DNA of 33,913 nt from Caldilineales bacterium. Lineage in GTDB: Bacteria; Chloroflexota; Anaerolineae; J102. The notes under the pieces were generated by a model, which saw nothing but the letters and a program-made list of their open reading frames with translations, did not search any database and had not been told where the DNA came from. Position 1 is the stretch's first letter, and every line of letters begins with the position of its first letter. The position numbers were made by a program, and so were the translations under genes. Below, in pieces: positions 1 through 7,656 of the stretch. Location of the stretch: positions 1-33,913 of the forward strand of contig JAGFJG010000036.1 of the NCBI GenBank assembly GCA_024102915.1, written 5' to 3'.

Positions 1-28
1 GGGCTGATGGTAAGGTACAATTCTGCTC

Positions 29-93
29 GTAGGTCATGGCTGTGCTCCTTGCTAGTGATTTGATTGGTCACCAGAGGATACACCATGACCTAC
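29..93. repeat. 11-bp perfect inverted repeat at island edge
   Basis: GTAGGTCATGG at 29-39 is repeated perfectly in inverted orientation at 83-93, with 43 bases between the arms. It lies just beyond the stop codon of the AT-rich nuclease-like gene. It could be a downstream hairpin or the trace of an insertion end. No run of T follows on either strand, so a standard terminator is not indicated. Confidence 0.5.
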
Positions 94-103
94 TGCCTTG
101 AAA

Positions 104-829
104 TTACAGAACGAAGTTTACACTCTCAATAGAACGACGCCCTACGGTATCCGGAAGCATGTAGTTAAATGAAAGTTGTATATGCTCTGATGGGAGAAGT
201 TCAATATCATCTAGAGACTTTACTTTAGCAGTGTACATATTCCCATTAAAAACAATAACGGGATAATAGATTGATGTGAAATTGTCATGTTTTTTATCGC
301 GCAGATGAAAGAGTGTGGCTTTTATTGATGACATTATTGCCGAATAAATCATTTGCGACGAATCAGATTTTTCCTGCCCCTTGAATGGCTCGTAAAAAGT
401 CCTAGCCAATTCAGGGCTTTGAAAATAGTGATGGATATCTTTTAATACATCATCTGATAATTGGCTTTTAGTACGATAGACATCTGTAAATATAAATTTG
501 TCTACTGCCTTAATGAACTGACTTCCACTTGTTTTGTGGTTTTCGGGAGTTTTGAAAAACACCCAGGGTTTTTCGCTTTTCTTGCATTCCGTAACCAAAT
601 ATATGCCAATGTAAAACTCTCCACCTTTGGTCGTATATTTCCACTGTTTGAATGCCCGCAAATCAAGCTCGCGACTAATTTTTTCTGTTTCATCCCAGTA
701 TGATGGACTATGCAACACGCCCCACCCTTGTTTCTGCATAATTTCGGCGCATATAACTTCTGTGGGGAAGCCCGTCTTTTTAACTTCTTGGAGAATGTTT
801 GATTGTAAATTATCGTTTTCTTTTGTCAT
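104..829 (-). CDS. PD-(D/E)XK nuclease-like protein, orphan
   Basis: 241 aa, ATG start at 829. I do not recognise a named family, but the N-terminal 90 residues carry the spacing of a PD-(D/E)XK nuclease core: a helix with Glu24/Glu29, then RELDLRA with Asp56, then a beta strand ending in TECKKSEKPWVFF, where Glu81-Cys-Lys83 would be the ExK pair. This is a common layout in restriction-like and DNA-repair nucleases. The rest (91-241) has no motif I can name. Base composition is much more AT-rich than every gene to its right, and codon use differs, so recent acquisition is likely. No methyltransferase or helicase partner lies next to it inside the window; a partner beyond the left edge cannot be excluded. 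Nuclease activity is inferred from motifs only. Confidence 0.6.
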   Translation of the reverse strand: MTKENDNLQSNILQEVKKTGFPTEVICAEIMQKQGWGVLHSPSYWDETEKISRELDLRAFKQWKYTTKGGEFYIGIYLVTECKKSEKPWVFFKTPENHKTSGSQFIKAVDKFIFTDVYRTKSQLSDDVLKDIHHYFQSPELARTFYEPFKGQEKSDSSQMIYSAIMSSIKATLFHLRDKKHDNFTSIYYPVIVFNGNMYTAKVKSLDDIELLPSEHIQLSFNYMLPDTVGRRSIESVNFVL

Positions 830-851
830 TTGTAAAACCTACTTTGCTTCT

Positions 852-876
852 TCTGCCCAATTTGTAATTAGGCAGA
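852..876. promoter_or_regulatory. Operator-like palindrome upstream of nuclease-like gene
   Basis: TCTGCCCAATT at 852-862 faces AATTAGGCAGA at 866-876 across a 3-base centre, with a single mismatch. The palindrome sits 23 bases upstream of the ATG at 829, where a repressor site or 5' leader hairpin would be expected. No regulator gene is adjacent, so the role is inferred from position alone. Confidence 0.35.
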
Positions 877-995
877 ATCATTCCACATACCATCCCGCCA
901 ACAGTCTAAAATTGATGCCTATGCGGACGTCCAGATGAGAAGACGAAGCACTATCCGCTCAATTACGAAAATTTTAATCCTGCATCCCGACACTG

Positions 996-1721
996 TCAAC
1001 GAGGAAGCGCTCCCGACCTCAGCACCGGCCCATCCAGGCACAACACCCGACCCTTGTGCTCGCACGAACCGCAGACGCCGATGCCGCAGCGCATATAGGC
1101 TTCCCAGGATAATTGGGCGGGCAGATCATGGCTTTGCGCAAATCGCTCTAACGCTGCCAACATACCATGCGGCCCGCAGGCATAAAGGCAGTCCGTTCGC
1201 TTCTGTTGCAGCAGCGGCGCCAGCGGCCCGGTGACAAGCCCTGGCTGCCCGGCGCTGCCATCCTCGGTCGTCACAATCACGTCGATGCCCTGAGACCGAA
1301 GTCTATCGACATAAAGCAGATCGCTGGCCGTGCGCGCGCCGATGGCCGCAACTGCCGAACAACCCTGCGCCAATGCCCTCGCCAGCAAGAAGCTGAGGGG
1401 AGCGACCCCGTAGCCGCCGCCCACGAGCAACAGGCGTTCTCCCTCGATCTTGAATCCTCGCCCGAACGGCCCGCGCAGCCACACCCGATCGCCCGCCCGC
1501 AGCCCGTGCAGCATCGCCGTGAAGGGACCGACATTGGCGACCATGATCGTGACGGGGTCATCGTTGACAAGACTGAATGGTTTTTCGTCGAAGCGCGGCA
1601 GCCAGGCCATGAGGAATTGGCCGGGTTCAGCCTGCCAGCGGGCATCGAACACGAAAGTCTTGGTGCGAGCGTTCTCCTGCACGATGGCGACAATGCGGGC
1701 GGGGGTGGGGAGGGAGGACAT
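996..1721 (-). CDS. pyrK: Dihydroorotate dehydrogenase electron transfer subunit
   Basis: 241 aa from the ATG at 1721; an upstream TTG at 1760 would add 13 poorly conserved residues inside a repeat, so I prefer the ATG. PyrK passes electrons from the PyrD flavin through FAD and a [2Fe-2S] cluster to NAD+ in pyrimidine synthesis. Visible features are the FAD-binding segment EKPFSLVN (46-53), the nucleotide-binding turn LLLVGGGYGVAP (97-108), the ACGPHGML segment (181-188) and the C-terminal cluster ligands Cys212, Cys217, Cys220 and Cys228. It lies downstream of pyrD on the same strand, 102 bases away, as expected for the type 1B heterotetramer. The spacer between them holds an inverted word repeat. 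Confidence 0.93.
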   Translation of the reverse strand: MSSLPTPARIVAIVQENARTKTFVFDARWQAEPGQFLMAWLPRFDEKPFSLVNDDPVTIMVANVGPFTAMLHGLRAGDRVWLRGPFGRGFKIEGERLLLVGGGYGVAPLSFLLARALAQGCSAVAAIGARTASDLLYVDRLRSQGIDVIVTTEDGSAGQPGLVTGPLAPLLQQKRTDCLYACGPHGMLAALERFAQSHDLPAQLSWEAYMRCGIGVCGSCEHKGRVLCLDGPVLRSGALPR

Positions 1722-1828
1722 AGGGATATTGGGTAGCGGGTATAGGAGGTCAAAGGTCAAAGGTTGAAGGTTGAAGAATCGGTATATCGAACGGCTCGAC
1801 TTCAGCTTTCAACCTTGAACCTGTCAAC
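1722..1828. repeat. Inverted heptamer-word repeat between pyrD and pyrK
   Basis: The left arm (about 1747-1776) is built of tandem GGTCAAA/GGTTGAA words. The right arm (about 1799-1823) holds the complementary TTCAACC/TTGAACC words, so the transcript can fold into an imperfect stem of over 20 pairs. The flank 1722-1746 contains further short GGGTAT-type words. It fills the pyrD-pyrK spacer and reaches the pyrD stop codon. It may stabilise or end the pyrD message; there is no clear T run. Confidence 0.6.
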
Positions 1829-2798
1829 TCGGAACAGGCGCTGGCGTGGGCGAGGTGAGGAAAACGGGCTGGCGATGCGCCATGTTTTGCACGGATTCGA
1901 CCGACTCAAAGCCGTGTTGATTCAGCCAGTCCGCCAACTCATTCCGAATCAGCGTAATCGCCGCAGGCCCCCGGTAATAGATGGCCGAACCGACGCCGAC
2001 CGCCGTGGCCCCGGCCATCAGCATCGCTACAGCATCCTCGCCACGGGTGACGCCGCCGGTGCCGATGATGGGCGTGCGGGGCAGCGCCTGCCGGATTTCG
2101 TAGACGCAGCGCAGGGCGATGGGCAGCAAGGCCGGGCCAGAGATGCCGCCGCTGCGGTTCTGCAGGATGGGCTGGCCGCTTTCGATATCGATCACGATGC
2201 CCGGCATCGTATTCACCGCACAGATGGCATCCGCCCCCGCTTCCACCGCCGCCGCTGCGATGCGCCCGATGTCAGGCACATTGGGGGCCAGCTTGACGAT
2301 GAGAGGGATGTCGGGCACAGCCTGTTTCACGGATTCAGCCACGGCGGCGGCGCTGGCGGCGCGGGCAGCGAACGGCTCGCCGAAATCGCTGTGCACATTT
2401 GGGCAAGAGATATTCGCTTCGAGAAAATCAGGGCGCGCCTGGGCAAGCGTTGCCGCCACATGCCCGAAATTCTCCACGGTGTCGGCGAAAAAGCTGGCGA
2501 TCAAAGCGACGCCTGCCGGGGCAAGCCCGGCTTTCGTCTCTCGTAAGATCTCTGCCTCATGCTTGGCCCCTGGGTTGGGCAGGCCGATGGCGTTAATCAA
2601 CCCCCCGCCCCAGTCCAGGCAGGTGGGATTGACATGACCCCCGCGTGGTTCCGGCCCCGCACTTTTGCTGGTGACCGCACCGCAGCCGGCATCAGCAGCC
2701 CGCACCAGCAGACTGGCCGTCGTTCCCCAGATGCCAGAGGCCAGCACCAATGGTGTGGGAAAGGTCGTGTTCAGAAAGAGAGTTTGCAGGTCAGGCAT
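1824..2798 (-). CDS. pyrD: Dihydroorotate dehydrogenase catalytic subunit, type 1B
   Basis: 324 aa, ATG at 2798. It oxidises dihydroorotate to orotate with FMN, in the cytoplasm. Class 1 identity is shown by Cys132 in the ANISCPN motif, the catalytic base (class 2 enzymes use Ser). Further evidence is the N-terminal [10 protein letters not shown] strand, the [12 protein letters not shown] loop with Lys45, and the FMN phosphate segment TPIIGTGGV near residue 245. The adjacent pyrK makes this the NAD+-linked 1B form and not the fumarate-dependent 1A form. The last 15 or so residues are Pro- and Ser-rich and look dispensable. The length is slightly above the usual 300-310 because of that tail. 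Confidence 0.95.
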   Translation of the reverse strand: MPDLQTLFLNTTFPTPLVLASGIWGTTASLLVRAADAGCGAVTSKSAGPEPRGGHVNPTCLDWGGGLINAIGLPNPGAKHEAEILRETKAGLAPAGVALIASFFADTVENFGHVAATLAQARPDFLEANISCPNVHSDFGEPFAARAASAAAVAESVKQAVPDIPLIVKLAPNVPDIGRIAAAAVEAGADAICAVNTMPGIVIDIESGQPILQNRSGGISGPALLPIALRCVYEIRQALPRTPIIGTGGVTRGEDAVAMLMAGATAVGVGSAIYYRGPAAITLIRNELADWLNQHGFESVESVQNMAHRQPVFLTSPTPAPVPS

Positions 2799-2836
2799 GA
2801 TGCACCGTAAGGCGTGGCAGACTCAGCTCGGAAGGC

Positions 2837-2842
2837 ATTATA
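2837..2842 (-). promoter_or_regulatory. -10 element upstream of pyrD
   Basis: A perfect TATAAT hexamer on the minus strand lies 39 bases upstream of the pyrD ATG. No good -35 sequence is seen at 16-18 bases. It is a likely core promoter for pyrDK, based on the -10 match and the position. Confidence 0.4.
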
Positions 2843-2973
2843 CGTGCGACCTGGCGATTCTCCCATCTGTGCGCTACGCAAACGAGCATCGATTCCGCCA
2901 GGAAGAGTGTCCATTCACGTACGCATTCTCTCTTGGCTCTACCTCTCGAAATCTGCTAAACTGCGCCTGACTC

Positions 2974-2998
2974 ACCCGCCCGATTCGGCGGGTTTTTC
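2974..2998 (+). terminator. Terminator-like hairpin before lipoprotein gene
   Basis: ACCCGCC (2974-2980) pairs with GGCGGGT (2987-2993) around a 6-base loop and is followed directly by TTTTTC. This is the form of an intrinsic terminator on the plus strand. No plus-strand gene precedes it, and the next gene starts 29 bases later. It could be an attenuator or the end of a short leader RNA. Confidence 0.5.
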
Positions 2999-3026
2999 AT
3001 CGCAAACCAGTTACGGCTAATCTCCC

Positions 3027-4346
3027 GTGTTCAGACTCCCAACTGCAATCCAAACATTGAATCGGCGCAATGCGTTCGTTTCCCTGGCGTTTCTCTGCCT
3101 GGGATTGACGGCGCTTCTGCTCTCCGCCTGCGCTGGCGGTCCGCTGGTCACCAATGCAGCCATCGAGCCGTCAACCATCAGTCCCAATGCCGATGGCGAT
3201 AGCAACGTGGCGCGTATCGATTACACCATCCGGCGACCGGGCGATGTGTCGATCTATTTTGTGGATGCGCAGGGGAATCGCCACTATTTTCGCAAGGACA
3301 GGCGGCGAGGCGCACGCGATTACAACGTGTTGTGGGGCGGCGTGATCGATGGCCGGGTTTTGCCGGACGGCGAGTACACCTGGGTGGTAGAGGCGACCGA
3401 CGAAAAGGGAAGGACGGAGACATCCGAGGGCGCACTGACGATTGTCGGCGCGGACACTGAAGCCCCGCAGTTCGAGAATTTCTCGGTGACCCCGGCGGTG
3501 ATCACGCCCAACCAGGACGGCATCGATGACCGGGCGGCGATCACCTATTGGCTCACCAAAAACGTTGAGGAAATCCAGGTCTATTTGTTCGACCCCGCCG
3601 ACCCTGAAAACATCGACCCGGCCAATCCCACCCGTAAATTCCCGCTGGCCGAAACCGAGCGAGAGCTAAAGCCCACCGAGACGGGCTATCATTTCTATGA
3701 TTACGACGGCGGCATCGACCTGGGCGCCGATCCGCCGCCTGACGGCGACTATGTCGTCGTGGCCGAAGCGCGTGACCAGGTCGGAAACCACACCGTCGTC
3801 AGCAGCACCCTGACCATCGACAACGGCGGCCTGCCTCGCGCCGACATCGTGCGCGGCGAGATCACTATGCTCAATCCAGAGAGCGGCGACCTCAATATCC
3901 CCATCGGCGGCGCCCTGGTTTTCACCGCCACGGTCGAGAACTACGGCAATGTGCCCATCCGCACGGCTGGCCCCTGGCCGGGCACGGTCTATCATTCCGA
4001 CCAGAATTTCAACACCCTGGCCTATGAGGCTGAGGACGAAAGCTGGTTCGAACAGTCGGGCACATGGCGTTTCGCCCTCAACTTCCAGTCCAACTTCGGC
4101 CAGGATTTCCCCTTCCGCTATGCCGTGGGCCGGCGTGAGGACCTGCGCTGCGAAACCGTGGATGGCCGCGAGCAATGTTTTCTGGATCCGGGCAAACGAG
4201 GTCTGGTCTATGGCACGATTGTCTGGACGGAGCCGCCTGCTCGCAACCCGTTCCAGATTTGGGGCGGCTTGCTGCACGAGGATGTGGCGGTGATCAACAA
4301 CTTCGCCGATGTGCAATATATCCAGATAGGCGATCCCCAACAATAG
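3027..4346 (+). CDS. Lipoprotein with tandem FlgD/Ig-like domains
   Basis: 439 aa from a GTG start. Residues 15-34 form a lipoprotein signal peptide ending in LSAC, with Cys35 as the lipidation site, so the protein is probably anchored on the outer face of the membrane. Two similar domains follow. Each opens with a SPNxDG or TPNxDG calcium-binding-like turn (about 52 and 162) and ends in a strand pair of the DGEYTWVVEATD / DGDYVVVAEARD type, as in FlgD-like Ig folds. The C-terminal part (about 275-435) looks like a further beta-sandwich of CARDB type (FTATVENYGNVPI). The glycosyltransferase gene begins 17 bases downstream, so the two are probably co-transcribed. A cell-surface structural or adhesive role is an inference; I recognise no enzyme motif. 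Confidence 0.7.
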   Translation: MFRLPTAIQTLNRRNAFVSLAFLCLGLTALLLSACAGGPLVTNAAIEPSTISPNADGDSNVARIDYTIRRPGDVSIYFVDAQGNRHYFRKDRRRGARDYNVLWGGVIDGRVLPDGEYTWVVEATDEKGRTETSEGALTIVGADTEAPQFENFSVTPAVITPNQDGIDDRAAITYWLTKNVEEIQVYLFDPADPENIDPANPTRKFPLAETERELKPTETGYHFYDYDGGIDLGADPPPDGDYVVVAEARDQVGNHTVVSSTLTIDNGGLPRADIVRGEITMLNPESGDLNIPIGGALVFTATVENYGNVPIRTAGPWPGTVYHSDQNFNTLAYEAEDESWFEQSGTWRFALNFQSNFGQDFPFRYAVGRREDLRCETVDGREQCFLDPGKRGLVYGTIVWTEPPARNPFQIWGGLLHEDVAVINNFADVQYIQIGDPQQ

Positions 4347-4363
4347 GTGACGAAACGGCAGTC

Positions 4364-5323
4364 ATGAATATCGGGGTTGTCATCGTCAGCTACAATGTGC
4401 GGGATTTGCTGACGAAATGTCTGGCTTCTGTTTTTGACGAATCGCAGCGGTTTCATGGCGGCGCTGTGCGGGTCGTCGTCGTCGATAACGCTTCGATTGA
4501 CGGCAGCGCCGATAGGGTGGCAGAGCAGTTCCCGCAGGCAAAATTGATTCGCAGCGGCGAGAATTTGGGCTTTGCCGCGGGGAACAATGCGGGACTACGC
4601 GCCCTGGGATTCGATGGCGAGGCGCAAACGGACGAGGGATGCGATGCCGTTTTGCTGCTCAACCCGGATGCCGAACTGCACCCCGGCGCTCTCACCGCTC
4701 TTGGCGGATTTCTGGAAATGCACCCGCGTGCGGGCGGATGCTGCCCGCGCCTGAGTTATGGCGACGGTAGTTTCCAGCACAGCGCTTTTCGCTTCCCCAG
4801 TCTTGCCCAACTCCTCCTCGACTTTTTCCCACTCCACCACCGGCTGCTGGACTCCCGGCTCAATGGGCGCTATCCCCGCCGCCTGTATGATGGCGACCAG
4901 CCCTTCGCCGTCGATTTCGCCCTGGGCGCGTGCCTGCTGGCGCGCTCGGATGCGGTTCGGTCGGTGGGGCTGTTGGACGAAGGATATTTCATGTATGCCG
5001 AGGAAATGGACTGGCAGCGGCGCATGCAGGATGCGGGCTGGCCGCTCTATTGCGTGCCTGCCGCCCACGTCGTGCATCACGAAGGTCAGAGCGCCCGCCA
5101 ATTTCGCAGCGCCATGACGGTAGCGCTATGGCGTTCGCGTCTGCGCTATTACGACCGCCATTATCCCGCCTGGGAACGCCGCATCGCGCGCCGAATCGTT
5201 CGGCTGGGGATGAGCATGGAATCACGGCGAGCCCGCCAGGCCCACGACCGCCATCAGATTGACGCCGCCGAATTCGACAACCGCCTCCATGCGTACCGGC
5301 AGATCATTGCCATCAGCAATTGA
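4364..5323 (+). CDS. Family 2 glycosyltransferase, rhamnosyltransferase-like
   Basis: 319 aa from the ATG at 4364. The frame is open further upstream, but that part overlaps the lipoprotein gene. An AGGTGA site lies 16 bases before the ATG. The GT2 GT-A fold is shown by the start MNIGVVIVSYNVRDLL, VVVDNASIDGSADRV, the acidic LLLNPDAEL motif (sugar-nucleotide and metal site) and, near residue 205-215, DEGYFMYAEEMDWQRRM, typical of WbbL-like rhamnosyltransferases. The C-terminal part holds basic helices that may touch the membrane. The likely role is transfer of a deoxyhexose in surface polysaccharide or glycolipid synthesis. The substrate cannot be read from the sequence. Confidence 0.85.
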   Translation: MNIGVVIVSYNVRDLLTKCLASVFDESQRFHGGAVRVVVVDNASIDGSADRVAEQFPQAKLIRSGENLGFAAGNNAGLRALGFDGEAQTDEGCDAVLLLNPDAELHPGALTALGGFLEMHPRAGGCCPRLSYGDGSFQHSAFRFPSLAQLLLDFFPLHHRLLDSRLNGRYPRRLYDGDQPFAVDFALGACLLARSDAVRSVGLLDEGYFMYAEEMDWQRRMQDAGWPLYCVPAAHVVHHEGQSARQFRSAMTVALWRSRLRYYDRHYPAWERRIARRIVRLGMSMESRRARQAHDRHQIDAAEFDNRLHAYRQIIAISN

Positions 5324-5348
5324 TGACAGGCTCTTTCGCAAAACACCC

Positions 5349-5377
5349 CATTCCCAATCCCTAATCTCCAATCCCAA
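5349..5377 (+). repeat. Single-arm TCCCAATC word repeat before start codon
   Basis: The stretch is made of near-repeats of CCCAATC/CTAATC/CCAATCCC and ends directly at the ATG of the next gene. It leaves no recognisable ribosome binding site. It is one of several such word repeats in this window. Confidence 0.5.
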
Positions 5378-6115
5378 ATGACTTCCCTCACCTGCGCCAT
5401 CCTCGCCCGCAACGTTGCCGACCACATTGGCGACTGCGTGCGCTCCTGCATGTTTGCCGATCAGGTCATGGTGTTCGACACCGACAGCACCGACGGCACG
5501 CAAGAGCTGGCTAGTGCCGCCGGAGCCGTGGTCATCCCCACGCCTTTCATCAATTTCTCGCAGGCCCGCAATGCGGCGCTGGCCGCTGTGGATTCCGAGT
5601 GGGTCTTCTTCGTCGATGCCGATGAGCGGGTGACGCCGGAATTGGCCGCCGAAGTGCGTGAAGTCATCGAACGTCCGGGAATCGATGGCTGGTGGGTTCC
5701 CCGATACAACTACATCGTCGGCCACCGCATGCAGGGCGCCGGATGGTATCCCGACCACCAATTGCGATTGTTACGGCGAGCCAAAGCGTATTACGACGAG
5801 AACCGGGAGGTGCACGAGATCGCCGAGATCGATGGCGAACAGGCGAATTTGCAGCAGCATCTCATCCACTACAACTATGACACCTGGGAGCAGTTCCACG
5901 CCAAGCAGCGACGTTACACCGAATTCGAAGCGGAGACCCTGCGCAGCGATGGTGTTCACGCTCGCCCTCGCCACCTGCTCACCCGGCCGTTTCAGGCTTT
6001 CTGGCGGCGATTCGTTACGTGGCACGGTTATCGCGACGGCGTCATGGGTTTCCGGCTCAGCGCCATCATGGCCTGGTATGAATTTCAGAAATATCGGATG
6101 CTATTGAGAGCGTGA
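5378..6115 (+). CDS. Family 2 glycosyltransferase, WaaE/KdtX-like
   Basis: 245 aa, ATG start. Motifs are LTCAILARNVADHIGDCV at the N-terminus, FDTDSTDGT (residues 29-37), the metal-binding FFVDADERVTPEL and the acceptor-side WYPDHQLRLLRR followed by HEI. This set is typical of the small GT2 enzymes related to lipopolysaccharide core beta-1,4-glucosyltransferase WaaE, about 250 residues long. The gene lies 54 bases after the other glycosyltransferase on the same strand, so both may act on one surface glycan. It has no obvious Shine-Dalgarno sequence because a word repeat fills its leader; translation may be leaderless or coupled. The actual sugar donor is not known. Confidence 0.85.
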   Translation: MTSLTCAILARNVADHIGDCVRSCMFADQVMVFDTDSTDGTQELASAAGAVVIPTPFINFSQARNAALAAVDSEWVFFVDADERVTPELAAEVREVIERPGIDGWWVPRYNYIVGHRMQGAGWYPDHQLRLLRRAKAYYDENREVHEIAEIDGEQANLQQHLIHYNYDTWEQFHAKQRRYTEFEAETLRSDGVHARPRHLLTRPFQAFWRRFVTWHGYRDGVMGFRLSAIMAWYEFQKYRMLLRA

Positions 6116-6156
6116 GACAATAGCGCCGCCATCTCGACTCGCCCGCTCTGCTGCCG

Positions 6157-6753
6157 TTATCTCGTCGCCCCGATATCCTCTCGCCAATGCCCCGGCTGAC
6201 GCACGATCCCGCCCTCGCCGATTTCCTCACCGACGTAATCGCCATAGCAGGCTAATTCCCGGCTGAAAATCTGCTCGCGCTCATCGAGGTATTTTTCGAT
6301 TCCGGCAAACGCCTCAGCCAGCGTCGCATAGCGCCACCCATTCCGCAGATCGACCAGCCATTTCCCCTTCATCTCCGTTTGTTTATTGCGGATGGGGCGG
6401 TTCACCCGCAGCTTGGGCATGAGATAGAGATCGAGCACGGTGAACAAATAATAGGCTGGGCGCACATTATCCCGCACCAGCAGCCCCGAATTGGGGGCGA
6501 ATCCCAGGATTTTGCGTGCGGCCAGGTCGTCGACGATGAACAGGCGCTCTTCGGCGATGCCCGAATCGGGCCAGTTTTTTAAATTGTAGGGTTGTCGTTT
6601 CTCTTTGGCGTCGAAACTGAAATAGCGTCCGGGCGGCCCGAAACCGAAATCGAGGCGCTGGAATCGTTCGGCGTCCGTCGAATGATCGTGGAACGGCAGA
6701 TTGTGTCGGGCAAAGAACTCCTTGATTTCCTGTTCGAAGGATTGCGCCGGCAT
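6157..6753 (-). CDS. PD-(D/E)XK restriction-like nuclease next to methyltransferase
   Basis: 198 aa, ATG at 6753, only 3 bases after the methyltransferase stop. I do not know a family name. A compact nuclease motif is visible: LDFGFGPPG with Asp35, then YFSFDAKEK with Asp48-Ala-Lys50, fitting a PD-(D/E)XK core, with an N-terminal helix containing Glu7/Glu9. The tight link to a DNA methyltransferase supports a type II-like restriction enzyme. The C-terminal half has no motif I can name and could hold the DNA-recognition part. What would count against it: the DAK pair may simply be chance, since the first acidic position is the only other anchor. Base composition resembles the neighbouring chromosome, so this is not an obviously recent arrival. 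Confidence 0.6.
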   Translation of the reverse strand: MPAQSFEQEIKEFFARHNLPFHDHSTDAERFQRLDFGFGPPGRYFSFDAKEKRQPYNLKNWPDSGIAEERLFIVDDLAARKILGFAPNSGLLVRDNVRPAYYLFTVLDLYLMPKLRVNRPIRNKQTEMKGKWLVDLRNGWRYATLAEAFAGIEKYLDEREQIFSRELACYGDYVGEEIGEGGIVRQPGHWREDIGATR

Positions 6754-6756
6754 ATT

Positions 6757-7653
6757 TCAATCGGTTTGAGGCGCTTCCGCCGCAATGCGCTGCCGAGCCA
6801 GGTTTACATAATCACCCTCGATCTCGTAGCCGACAAAGTGCCGACCGGCGTTCAGGGCGGCGATGGCCGTAGCGCCGCTGCCCAGAAAAGGATCGAGCAC
6901 CACATCGCCAACAAATGTGTACAGTTCGATCAGTCGGCGGGGCAGCTCGACGGGGAATGGGGCGGGATGTCCCACGCGCCGCGCCGATTCGGTGGGGAAC
7001 TGCCAGACGCTCTTGGTGAATTCCAAAAACTCATCCCGCACGATGGTGTTCGCCCGATCTTGATTCTGGCGTCGAAAAGTATCTTTAGAGAAGACGAGAA
7101 TGTACTCGTGCACATCACGGATGGTGGGATTGCTGGCCGAAAGCCAACTGCCCCAGGCCGTGGAAGATCCGGCGCTGGCCCCTTTATCCCAGATGATCTC
7201 ACCCCGCATCAGAAAGCCCTCTTCCAGCATGATCTGATTGACGAAGGTCGCCAGCGGGATATAAGGTTTGCGACCCAGGTTGGCGATATTGATGCAGACG
7301 CGCCCGCCGGGAGCCAACACACGGCGTGTCTCGGCCAGCACATCGCGCAAGAGGCTCAGGTATTCCTCCAGGGTGAGGTCGTCGTCGTAGTCTTTGCGGG
7401 CGTTGTACGGCGGCGAGGTCACCATCAAATGCACACACCCATCCGGGAGTTCGCTCATCTGGCGGCTGTCGCCCTGGATCACCGTGTCCAGGATGGCGGG
7501 TGGTATTGGGTTCTCACCGCTCAATTGCGCCGCTTTGCCGTCGGGCTGCTCATCATAGAGCCTCCCCGCATAAAAATAGCTGGCGTCATGATTGCTGCGA
7601 CCAGGTGCGCCAAAGGTCGAGGTGCGCGTGCCCTCGTCTCGCCGACGTTTCAT
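6757..7653 (-). CDS. Beta-class DNA methyltransferase (N4-cytosine or N6-adenine)
   Basis: 298 aa, ATG at 7653. Motif IV TSPPYN (79-84) comes first and the SAM-binding motif I LDPFLGSGATAIAAL lies near the C-terminus (about 255-270), the order of beta-class enzymes. SPPY is more frequent in N4-cytosine enzymes but also occurs in N6-adenine enzymes. Other blocks are the RVLAPGGRVCINIAN strand (about 112-127) and the GHPAPFPVELPRRLI segment (motif X region). An N-terminal segment of about 40 residues (TFGAPGRSNHDASYFYAGRLY region) precedes the core and is conserved-looking. It lies 3 bases downstream of tag and 3 bases upstream of the nuclease-like gene, so all three are probably one transcript. 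Confidence 0.9.
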   Translation of the reverse strand: MKRRRDEGTRTSTFGAPGRSNHDASYFYAGRLYDEQPDGKAAQLSGENPIPPAILDTVIQGDSRQMSELPDGCVHLMVTSPPYNARKDYDDDLTLEEYLSLLRDVLAETRRVLAPGGRVCINIANLGRKPYIPLATFVNQIMLEEGFLMRGEIIWDKGASAGSSTAWGSWLSASNPTIRDVHEYILVFSKDTFRRQNQDRANTIVRDEFLEFTKSVWQFPTESARRVGHPAPFPVELPRRLIELYTFVGDVVLDPFLGSGATAIAALNAGRHFVGYEIEGDYVNLARQRIAAEAPQTD

Positions 7654-7656
7654 AGG

